From Verrucomicrobiota bacterium (GTDB lineage Bacteria; Verrucomicrobiota; Verrucomicrobiia; Limisphaerales; Pedosphaeraceae), in NCBI GenBank assembly GCA_021325145.1, contig JAJPHR010000037.1, positions 1-64,000 on the forward strand: a DNA stretch of 64,000 bases, given 5' to 3'. Numbering within the stretch: position 1 is the first letter of the stretch; every line of letters begins with the position of its first letter. This document shows, one piece after another, positions 7,921 through 14,805 of the stretch. The position numbers were made by a program, and so were the translations under genes. A model generated the notes under the pieces. That model worked only from the letters and a program-made list of their open reading frames with translations, searched no databases and was not told the origin of the DNA.

Positions 7921-9270
7921 ATGAAAGACACGTTGAAGACGATTCCTGGTTCCATCACCGCTCCGCAAGGATTCCTTGCCTCGGGTGTTTTTTGCGACAT
8001 CAAGCGGCTCGGCACCGGCAAAGGTTCGAACAAGGGAAAGAAGCGCGACCTGGCGCTGATTCTTTCCGAAGTGCCCGCCACCGTGGCCGGCCTGTTCACT
8101 ACGAGCCAGGTGTGCGCCGCGCCGGTCAAAGTCAGTCTGCCGCGCGCCCGCAAAGGCCGGGCTCAAGCCATCGTGGTCAACTCCGGCAACGCCAACGCCT
8201 GCACCGGCGCGCAGGGCCTGCGCGATGCCCGCGAAATGGCTGCCATCGCCGCCCGGATTTTTCGTTTGCCCGCCGAGTCTGTGCTCGTGGCCTCGACCGG
8301 ACGCATCGGGGTTCCCTTGCCAATGCCCAATGTCAAACGGGGCATTCAGGCCGCCGCGGGTTTGTTGAACACTTTTCCTGAAAGCGCGCAGCATGCCGCC
8401 GAAGCCATCATGACCAGCGACACGCGCCCGAAAGAAATTGCGGTGGAGTTCGAGTTGGATGGGCGGGTGGTCCGCATCGGCGGCATCTGCAAGGGTGCGG
8501 GCATGATCCAGCCGGGCATGAGCCCGACCGGCGCTCGTCCGGCGAGCGCGCCCCGGCAAGGCTTGCACGCCACCATGCTCTGCTTTCTCACCACGGACGC
8601 CGCCATTGATTCGAAGGCGTTAAAAGCCGCGCTCGCCGAAGCGGTCGCGAACAGCTTCAATCGCATCACGGTGGATGGAGACATGAGCACGAACGACACG
8701 GTGATTTTGCTCGCCAACGGCCTGGCGGAAAATCCGCGGATGGTCGCAAACGCTGGGAAGGGTTCAAAAGCGCACTTGGCAATATTCCAAACGGCCCTGA
8801 ACCACGTCTGCCTGGAACTGGCCAAAATGATCGTGCGCGACGGCGAAGGAGCCACCCGCTTCGTAACCGTTCACTTGAGCGGCGCGAAATCGTTTGCCGA
8901 CGCAGATGCGGCCGCGCGCGCCGTGGCCAACAGTTCGCTCGTGAAGACCAGTTGGTTTGGAGGCGATCCGAATTGGGGCAGGATTTTGGGCGCGCTCGGC
9001 TATTCCGCCGCTGAGATCGTGGAGGAAAAGATCGATGTCGCGTACAGCGCGCCCGGCAGTTCGAAACTGCTTTACGCATTGAAACGAGGCCAGCCAACCG
9101 GGACTTTCTTCGACTCGCTTTGCAAAATGGCCGCCCAGAAAGAGTTTGATCTGCACATCAACCTGAACCTTGGGAAGGCCAAAGCGGTGATTTACGCCAG
9201 CGATTTGACCGAGGAATATGTTGAATTCAACAAAGGAGACGTCAGCGATCCAGCTTCGCTGGGAGGATGA
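7921..9270 (+). CDS. argJ: Bifunctional ornithine acetyltransferase / N-acetylglutamate synthase
   Basis: 449 residues. ArgJ transfers acetyl from N-acetylornithine to glutamate in the cyclic arginine pathway and cleaves itself at an Ala-Thr bond. Family features include VVNSGNANACTG at 86-97, VASTGRIGVPLP near 123-134, KGAGMIQPGM at 191-200, ATMLCFLTTDA at 217-227 with nucleophile Thr218, and SWFGGDPNWGRI in the C-terminal half. Oddly, 16 residues (201-216) separate the GM of motif IxPxM from ATML, whereas known homologues have these adjacent. The inserted DNA (8521-8568) contains a GCGCTCG/CGAGCGC hairpin. No other arginine gene is adjacent. Confidence 0.95.
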   Translation: MKDTLKTIPGSITAPQGFLASGVFCDIKRLGTGKGSNKGKKRDLALILSEVPATVAGLFTTSQVCAAPVKVSLPRARKGRAQAIVVNSGNANACTGAQGLRDAREMAAIAARIFRLPAESVLVASTGRIGVPLPMPNVKRGIQAAAGLLNTFPESAQHAAEAIMTSDTRPKEIAVEFELDGRVVRIGGICKGAGMIQPGMSPTGARPASAPRQGLHATMLCFLTTDAAIDSKALKAALAEAVANSFNRITVDGDMSTNDTVILLANGLAENPRMVANAGKGSKAHLAIFQTALNHVCLELAKMIVRDGEGATRFVTVHLSGAKSFADADAAARAVANSSLVKTSWFGGDPNWGRILGALGYSAAEIVEEKIDVAYSAPGSSKLLYALKRGQPTGTFFDSLCKMAAQKEFDLHINLNLGKAKAVIYASDLTEEYVEFNKGDVSDPASLGG

Positions 9271-9311
9271 TCCGTTGATACCGGCGAGCTTGTTCGTAAA
9301 AAGTGGAAATC

Positions 9312-9556
9312 TTATCCGACCTCATCCCCATCAGGCGCTTGGCCGGCCAGCAAGAAGGTTTTGACCAATTCGCCCTCGCCGCAAACTGTAAAGGCGGAAA
9401 ATCTCTTGAACCATTTTCCAGCCGGAACCTCGGGTTCGGTGTCCAGCCAATGTGCCAGCAGCATAAGCTGTTCGTGGGAAATGCTTCTTTGACGCACTCG
9501 CGTCAGGAGATGGACAAGCAGCCGCTCGGGAGGTTTTCGCGGCGGATTTTAGGCAT
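9312..9556 (-). pseudogene. Small conserved-looking protein, apparent single-base frameshift
   Basis: The ATG at 9556 overlaps the stop of the upstream gene (ATGCCTAA) and gives MPKIRRENLP before running out of frame to a stop near 9503. Shifting frame at the GGG run at 9528-9530 gives a continuous product of about 81 residues, MPKIRRENLP-ERLLVHLL and onward to EPEVPAGKWFKRF and GEGELVKTFLLAG. One missing G on the plus strand explains the break. The C-terminal half looks like real protein and is strongly patterned. This is either a natural disruption or a sequencing or assembly error. An alternative is translation of the 3' part alone from a GTG at 9497. Function is unknown. Confidence 0.55.
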
Positions 9557-9770
9557 CGGCTTGCCGGCCGTAGAAGCCAAGCACAATCTCCGCCTGCAAA
9601 CGGTCCGCTTCGACAGGATCTTTCGCCTCCGCCATTTGCTTTGCCAATTCACCCAACTCCGCAGGGGTGAGCGGGCGGGCTTCCCCAGCTTTTCGGACAA
9701 AATCGATGACCCGATTCTGTTCCGCACGAGGCAGCCGCTTGATCTCTTCGATAATTTCCACCGCTGTCAT
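9549..9770 (-). CDS. Small helical protein, antitoxin-like
   Basis: 73 residues starting MTAVEIIEEIKRLPRAEQNR. This N-terminus resembles short antitoxin-like proteins that begin with a helix and an IKxLPxxEQ motif, but a family assignment by eye is weak. The rest is charged and helical (ELGELAKQMAEAKD), with no membrane segment. Its stop overlaps the start of the frameshifted gene by 8 bases, so the two form a translationally coupled pair. A toxin-antitoxin role is possible but no known toxin fold is visible in the partner. Confidence 0.55.
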   Translation of the reverse strand: MTAVEIIEEIKRLPRAEQNRVIDFVRKAGEARPLTPAELGELAKQMAEAKDPVEADRLQAEIVLGFYGRQADA

Positions 9771-9944
9771 GTCGCAAGTGTACGCGACGGAGTGTTCTGA
9801 TGCAAGTCGAAGGGGAGGAACCGCTTGGGAAGACTTGGGACGGCGAATAACCGCCTAGGGGAGCAAATCAATGTCGGTTCCCGCGCACACTTCTCTGTTA
9901 CACACTATTTTTCTCATTCGGTGCAGGCAAAGGAGGCAACTGGC

Positions 9945-11114
9945 TCACTTCTCCGCCGCCGCTTCGACGGCTTCGCGGATCGTTTGCTTGAACTTATCGA
10001 CGCCTTCGTCGAACGCGGCGGCGATTGGCAGCACGGGGGTTTTGCGAATCTTGCGTTTGAACTGCTTCAGGTTCGCCTCGGCGGCGGGTTCGTCCATTTT
10101 GTTGGCCACGACGAGGCGCGGCTTTTCCAACATGGCCGGGTCGTATAGCTCCAGTTCCTTGAGCACTTGTTTGTAATCGTCCCAGGGAAGGCGGGCGTCG
10201 GTGCCGGCCATGTCGAGCAGGATGACGAGAACCTTGCAGCGTTTGATGTGGCGCAAAAAAGCGTGTCCGAGTCCGACGTTGTTATGCGCGCCTTCGATCA
10301 AACCGGGCACGTCGCACACCGTGAGACGGTGGTAATCCGGATATTCCACGATGCCGATTTGCGGATGCAGCGTGGTGAAAGGATACGGCGCGATCTTTGG
10401 CCGGGCGTGCGAGATGGCGGTGAGCAGGGTGGATTTCCCCGCGTTGGGATAACCCACCAAACCGACCTCGGCGATCAACCGCAGTTCCAACAGATACTCG
10501 CCCTCTTCGCCGGGTTCACCGGGCTGCGCGAAGCGCGGTGTTTGGCGGCGCGCGGTGGCGAAGTTGCGATTGCCCAGGCCGCCGCGTCCGCCTTTGCAAA
10601 GCACAAACTGCTGGCCGTGTTCGGTGAGATCGGCCACGAGTTCCGCACCCTCCATGGACGGCGCGCTGCCGGACTTTTCTTCAGGTTCGGCGCTCAAATC
10701 AATTTCCATCGCCCGCTCGGTCCCGGAATGGCGGATCAACGGCCGTTTGGTCGTGCTAAGAATCGGACGCGCGGGCGCAGGTGATTCTTCTTCGTCTGCC
10801 TCCGGCAAAGTGGCCGTGGGCAGTTTCCAAACCAGCGTGCCGCAAGGAACTTTGACAAGCAGATCCTGCCCCGCGTGACCGTCCATGCCTTTACCCATGC
10901 CGGCCTCGCCAACCTGGGCAATCAAGCGCGGCACATAATACTGCGCGATGAGATTGTTGAGATCGTGATCGGCTTGCAGGATGACGCTGCCGCCGCGCCC
11001 GCCGTTGCCGCCGCTGGGACCGCCCTTGGTGATGTAGGCCTCGCGATGAAACGCGACGCAGCCTTTGCCGCCGTGTCCGGCACGGGCGTATACTTTGATT
11101 TGATCGATGAACAT
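9945..11114 (-). CDS. obg: GTPase Obg/CgtA
   Basis: 389 residues. The N-terminal glycine-rich Obg fold (GHGGKGCVAFHREAYITKGG, then GGNGGRGGSVI) is followed by a G domain with G1 GYPNAGKST at 221-229, G3 DVPGLIEG, and NKMD as G4. Obg is an essential ribosome-associated GTPase involved in 50S maturation and stress signalling. An unusual acidic, Pro-rich segment of roughly 55 residues (about 98-154) splits the Obg fold between KVPCGTLVW and GAELVADLTEHG, which are close together in other members. No OCT domain follows the G domain. The gene lies downstream of rplU-rpmA, the common order, but a strong hairpin terminator separates them. Confidence 0.95.
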   Translation of the reverse strand: MFIDQIKVYARAGHGGKGCVAFHREAYITKGGPSGGNGGRGGSVILQADHDLNNLIAQYYVPRLIAQVGEAGMGKGMDGHAGQDLLVKVPCGTLVWKLPTATLPEADEEESPAPARPILSTTKRPLIRHSGTERAMEIDLSAEPEEKSGSAPSMEGAELVADLTEHGQQFVLCKGGRGGLGNRNFATARRQTPRFAQPGEPGEEGEYLLELRLIAEVGLVGYPNAGKSTLLTAISHARPKIAPYPFTTLHPQIGIVEYPDYHRLTVCDVPGLIEGAHNNVGLGHAFLRHIKRCKVLVILLDMAGTDARLPWDDYKQVLKELELYDPAMLEKPRLVVANKMDEPAAEANLKQFKRKIRKTPVLPIAAAFDEGVDKFKQTIREAVEAAAEK

Positions 11115-11181
11115 GTCAGATGCGCCGCCTCAACCACGGTCTGCCAAAAGCACTGTCGCGGCAAATGGAAAATGGCCCAAT

Positions 11182-11208
11182 AAAAAAGGCGAGGCTGAAA
11201 GCCTCGCC
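11182..11208 (-). terminator. Rho-independent terminator after rpmA
   Basis: On the minus strand GGCGAGGCT, a 3-base loop and AGCCTCGCC form a perfect 9-bp stem followed by TTTTTTA. It lies 20 bases past the rpmA stop and before obg, so rplU-rpmA transcription should largely end here, with obg read by attenuation or from its own promoter. Confidence 0.88.
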
Positions 11209-11228
11209 CGACGATTTGCGAAAGCCGT

Positions 11229-11528
11229 CTAATTGTTCGAATTGACCACGCCACTGCCATTGCCGTTCCCGCTCACCGGAGCGGCGGCGGCGACGATGTT
11301 GACGCGCTTGCTGCCTTTGTCGAAATGAACTTTGCCGTCCACGAGGGCGAACAGCGTCCAATCGCGGCCAGTGCCGACATTCGCACCGGCGGAGAACTTG
11401 GTGCCACGCTGGCGGACCAGAATACTGCCGGCGGTGACGAACTCGCCGCCGTAACGTTTCACGCCCAGGCGCTTGCTCGCGCTATCACGGCCATTCCTAA
11501 CGCTTCCTTGACCTTTCTTGTGTGCCAT
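11229..11528 (-). CDS. rpmA: 50S ribosomal protein L27
   Basis: 99 residues beginning [20 protein letters not shown], the hallmark L27 N-terminus that reaches the peptidyl transferase centre, followed by [20 protein letters not shown] and [15 protein letters not shown]. No N-terminal cleaved extension is present. The last 20 residues are a low-complexity Ala/Gly/Asn/Ser tail (SGNGNGSG), longer than in most L27 proteins. It follows rplU by 3 bases and shares its transcript. L27 is a component of the large ribosomal subunit. Confidence 0.97.
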   Translation of the reverse strand: MAHKKGQGSVRNGRDSASKRLGVKRYGGEFVTAGSILVRQRGTKFSAGANVGTGRDWTLFALVDGKVHFDKGSKRVNIVAAAAPVSGNGNGSGVVNSNN

Positions 11529-11531
11529 AAA

Positions 11532-11843
11532 CTAAGCCTTGATTTCCTTTATTTTGACAACGGTTAACTCCTGACGATGGCCCACAGTTCGATGATATCC
11601 CTTGCGGCGTTTCATCTTGAACGCGATTTTCTTTTCACCGCGCTTGTGCTCCACGACGTCGGCGACCACGCTGGCCGCGGCCACAGTGGGAGAACCCACA
11701 GTGAGCTGCCCATCTTTATTGACCAGTAGGACCCGGTCAAAAGTGAACGGCTGCCCGGCTTCCACGTCCAGGCGCTCGATTTCCAGCGTATCGCCCGCGG
11801 CGACACGATATTGCTTACTACCAGTTTCCAATACGGCGTACAT
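11532..11843 (-). CDS. rplU: 50S ribosomal protein L21
   Basis: 103 residues starting MYAVLETGSKQYRVAAGDTL, the conserved L21 opening, with KRRKGYHRTVGHRQELTVVKI as the conserved C-terminus that contacts 23S rRNA. The length is typical. It is the first gene of rplU-rpmA and has a recognisable promoter and a small leader hairpin upstream. L21 is a component of the large ribosomal subunit. Confidence 0.97.
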   Translation of the reverse strand: MYAVLETGSKQYRVAAGDTLEIERLDVEAGQPFTFDRVLLVNKDGQLTVGSPTVAAASVVADVVEHKRGEKKIAFKMKRRKGYHRTVGHRQELTVVKIKEIKA

Positions 11844-11854
11844 AATAAAATCTA

Positions 11855-11869
11855 TCCCTTCAAAAGGGA
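11855..11869 (-). promoter_or_regulatory. Leader hairpin upstream of rplU
   Basis: TCCCTT, a 3-base loop and AAGGGA form a 6-bp hairpin 12-26 bases upstream of the rplU start, within the predicted short 5' UTR. It could mediate feedback by a ribosomal protein, by analogy with other L21 leaders; this is inference. Confidence 0.4.
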
Positions 11870-11874
11870 CGGAT

Positions 11875-11903
11875 AACTAAGCAAACCATGACGAGGGTGT
11901 CAA
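11875..11903 (-). promoter_or_regulatory. Sigma-70-type promoter of rplU-rpmA
   Basis: On the minus strand a perfect TTGACA -35 box (11903-11898) is followed by a 17-base spacer and a weak TTAGTT -10 box (11880-11875). The start site would fall about 25 bases before the rplU ATG. Confidence 0.5.
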
Positions 11904-12283
11904 CCCCTCATTTTTCGCCTAATCTGCTTTTTCAGCATACAACATACCGCATTCCACCCCATTTGCCAGTGGCCCCCGGCGAACCCGTATGCCAACCAAA
12001 AAACGACACTAGATACTGATAATAAACAGCTTACAACCTATTTAAGGCCCGGGTCTCCTGGCCCCCTCACCACCCTGGGCCGGCAAACTGCGAAAAATAG
12101 GGTCGTCCATTGCGCCAACCCGAGGCAATCGCATCGAAGCATCAGAGCGAAGGCGGATCCTAGTCGTCGTCCCCGACCCGAAAGTAGGGCCGACCCGGCG
12201 CCCTGCCGCCTGAAGGCGGGACTCCATGCTTTACTCCCTTCGAAGCCGGGCACGAGGACGATTGAACGCGGAAAGGTCAGTGC
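11904..12283. other. Intergenic region between rplU and the spermidine-synthase-like gene
   Basis: About 380 bases with no convincing gene. Short frames here lack protein character. It contains a dispersed element around 12205-12229 and a GAGCGAAGGCGGA string near 12148 that recurs at about 39880. Confidence 0.6.
12205..12229. repeat. GGCGGGACTCC-type dispersed element, copy 1
   Basis: GCCGCCTGAAGGCGGGACTCC followed by ATGC. CCGCCT and AGGCGG form a tight hairpin. The same string, with one substitution, forms the right end of the element at 46499-46602. Confidence 0.65.
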
Positions 12284-14467
12284 TCAAAAACTCAGTATCC
12301 GGAACAGATTGCTTTCCTCATCCGTCCAGAGCCCGATTCGAGGTGAATAATTGCCGCGCGCCCCCGTGGCCTCGGCGATCCCCGGCAGGTTCAGGAATTC
12401 TTTGTTGTTCGAAAGCAACACCCAATCCGATTCGTACACACAGCCGGATTCAGCATCGATGTCATTCCCTTCCAGCGCGTCATCCTCGATCAACGCAGCT
12501 TTCAGGCCCAGGTGATCGGCCAACCGCATGACGACCGGTTCGAGCCGAAGGTAACGATTGGAGATGTGGACGGCGATCACGCCATCGGGCTTGAGATGGC
12601 GCAAATAAACCTGAAAGGCTTCGCAAGTCAGGAGGTGCACGGGAATTGCGTCGCTGCTGAAGGCGTCCAGTGCGAGGATGTCGAACCGCTGGACTGGTTC
12701 GCGTTCGAGTGAAAGGCGGGCGTCCCCGGGAATGATGTCAATCTTCGCCGCGCTGTCAGCTAAAAATGAAAATCGGGTTTCCGCCAGCCGCCGCACTGCC
12801 GGGTTGATTTCGTAAATGCGAAAGTAATCGCCAGCCTTGCCGTAGGCCGCCAGGGTGCCCGCCCCAAGACCGACCAGTCCGACCGTACGGTTGCTCTGGC
12901 GCGGAAAAAATCTCAGCGCGCGGCCGATGCCGCTGTTGCTGGTGTAGTAACTCGTGGGGAGACGGCGCTTGTCTGCGGCAATAAATTGCAGGCCGTGCGT
13001 GGTATCGCCGTGTTCCAGTGTGAAGTGCCGGTATTCCGGATCGTCCGCGCCGGAATCGACGACTTTGAGGACGCCATAAAAATTGCGCGAGATTTCGACC
13101 GCATTCAGCAGGCTCGCATGCGCGTCACGGTAGAAGCCCCAGCCGAGGCCCGTGAGCAAGATCAGGATCAGCGCCCACGCCCAGCTTGGGCGGCCCCGAT
13201 GCAGCCGGCTCCGGACATCCACGAAGAGCAAGGCGGCGATCAACAACGCAACGGCGGACAAGCCGGCGTGCAGCTCGAAATAATTCTTGAAAATCAACGG
13301 CGCCAGCACTGCCACGAAAACTCCCCCGAACGCGCCGCCTGCCGAAATCATGAGGTAATAACCGGTGAGTCGTTCGGCCGGGGGCCGCAAGCGATAGACT
13401 TCGCCATGACAAACCATGCAACAAACGAACAGCGCCATCAGATGGATGACGATTTCTGTGGACCTGGGGCAGGCTTCGCCTTTCTGCAACAACCATGCAA
13501 CTGGACGGAGCCAATGTTGAGTGGGCGCCGGAAGACTGTTGCCCAACATCAGCCAAAGCACCGCGGCAAGCGCGAGCACGAACGCGGGCAGCCACAAAGG
13601 ACGCCAATACCATCGCTCGTTGTCGAAACTAATGATGAACGACAGCAGGTACAAGCCCAGCGGCAGCACCCACAGAAAAGGAATCACCGCGATGTCCTGG
13701 CAGATTTTGTTCGTCACCGCGAGCAACAGCACCGAACTGCATGCGGGCAAGGCGAACCACCACCAACGCCGGCTGTTGCTCTCCACGTTTGACTCATAGC
13801 AGCCGACGTGAGGAGTCTCTGGACTTTCTTTTAGAGAAGTTGGAGTCTCTTGACGTCGGCTGCTGCCATCTTTTGAATCCACTCCGGCTCGATTCCAAAC
13901 AATCGCGCCGCACCAGGCGGCCAGCGCCGCGAATACACCAAGCCCGATTGACCACCAACCGGCTTGGGCACGGCGGGCCAGATTCGGCTCGATGAGGACC
14001 GGGTAGGCCGCCAGCGCAAGCAGCGAACCCGCGTTCGACAAGGCATAGAGCCGAAAAGGCGGCACGCCCGGGCAGGCACGGCTGAACCACGCTTGCAGCA
14101 AAGGCCCGGTGGCCGACAGCACCAGGTAAGGCAACCCGAGGCACGCGAAGAGCAACAGCAGGATGCGCGCGGCTGGTGAATTGCCGTCCAAAGGTTTCCA
14201 ATGATCGCCGGGCGTGATGGGCAAACATAACAGCGCCCCGGCGAGCAGCAGCAGGTGCAGGCATACTTGCGGGCGCGCCGCCAGCTTGCGAATGCTCAGG
14301 TGAGCATAGGCATAGCCGCCGAGCAGGAGCACCTGGAAAAAAAGCATGCAGGTTGTCCACACGGCCGGACCGCCACCAAACCACGGCAGGATGAATCGGG
14401 CCATCACCAGTTGCACCAGGAACAGCAGAAACGCCCCCGTGAAAATTGCCAGGCCGAATGGAAGCAT
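12284..14467 (-). CDS. Membrane-embedded spermidine-synthase-like protein
   Basis: 727 residues. The first roughly 450 residues are rich in hydrophobic segments (FTGAFLLFLVQLVMARFILPWFGG, VLLLGGYAYAHL and others), consistent with 10 or more membrane helices. The last 230 residues form a spermidine-synthase-type Rossmann domain: VGLVGLGAGTLAAYG as the nucleotide-binding loop, YEINPAV, GDARLSLE and DILALDAFSSDAIPVHLLT. Such fusions are common in environmental bacteria and have no established substrate; the DAFSSDAIP segment replaces the canonical polyamine-synthase acidic motif, so true spermidine synthesis is doubtful. No other polyamine gene is nearby. Confidence 0.82.
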   Translation of the reverse strand: MLPFGLAIFTGAFLLFLVQLVMARFILPWFGGGPAVWTTCMLFFQVLLLGGYAYAHLSIRKLAARPQVCLHLLLLAGALLCLPITPGDHWKPLDGNSPAARILLLLFACLGLPYLVLSATGPLLQAWFSRACPGVPPFRLYALSNAGSLLALAAYPVLIEPNLARRAQAGWWSIGLGVFAALAAWCGAIVWNRAGVDSKDGSSRRQETPTSLKESPETPHVGCYESNVESNSRRWWWFALPACSSVLLLAVTNKICQDIAVIPFLWVLPLGLYLLSFIISFDNERWYWRPLWLPAFVLALAAVLWLMLGNSLPAPTQHWLRPVAWLLQKGEACPRSTEIVIHLMALFVCCMVCHGEVYRLRPPAERLTGYYLMISAGGAFGGVFVAVLAPLIFKNYFELHAGLSAVALLIAALLFVDVRSRLHRGRPSWAWALILILLTGLGWGFYRDAHASLLNAVEISRNFYGVLKVVDSGADDPEYRHFTLEHGDTTHGLQFIAADKRRLPTSYYTSNSGIGRALRFFPRQSNRTVGLVGLGAGTLAAYGKAGDYFRIYEINPAVRRLAETRFSFLADSAAKIDIIPGDARLSLEREPVQRFDILALDAFSSDAIPVHLLTCEAFQVYLRHLKPDGVIAVHISNRYLRLEPVVMRLADHLGLKAALIEDDALEGNDIDAESGCVYESDWVLLSNNKEFLNLPGIAEATGARGNYSPRIGLWTDEESNLFRILSF

Positions 14468-14805
14468 GCTTCGGCGGGATGCTAATGGCTGGTCCGCGCC
14501 CTAGCAATGGCGAATCAGGATGCGGGTTTGGTGAGAACAGCACACCGCACCGTCCCTGCCTTCCGAGTAAGAACAGAGTTGAGCTGCGCTCTAAATAATC
14601 GCAAATCCGCACTTTTACGGAATTTGTTTTCCGTACTAAACGGCGAAGCCATCCCAGGCCGCCTATGCCATAATTTGACGGATTCATCGAGTCTGAATCA
14701 ATGCCGAGCGGACCGGACAATCTGCGGCGCTCGCGCTGTAGCCTGCAAATTGGATGAACCGGCGTTGGGTCGAATCATGGCAAACGCCGACAGAACAAAA
14801 ATCGT
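14468..14805. other. Intergenic region with a 7-6-7 palindrome
   Basis: The region lies between the divergent spermidine-synthase-like and LamG-protein genes. The only structured element seen is the palindrome at 14616-14635; no gene is evident. Confidence 0.55.
14616..14635. promoter_or_regulatory. Palindrome in divergent intergenic region
   Basis: TACGGAA, spacer TTTGTT, then TTCCGTA is a perfect 7-bp inverted repeat. It sits about 150-170 bases from both divergent start codons. A regulatory site is possible; the protein that binds it is unknown. Confidence 0.4.

Noticed and set aside
11887..11917. GAGGG..CCCTC followed by ATTTTT as a plus-strand terminator
   Set aside because: No plus-strand gene ends here, and the sequence coincides with the -35 box of the minus-strand rplU promoter, so the pairing is probably incidental.
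12038..12253. Short frames in the gap after rplU
   Set aside because: They are Arg/Pro/Gly-rich with no domain pattern and cover a dispersed repeat.
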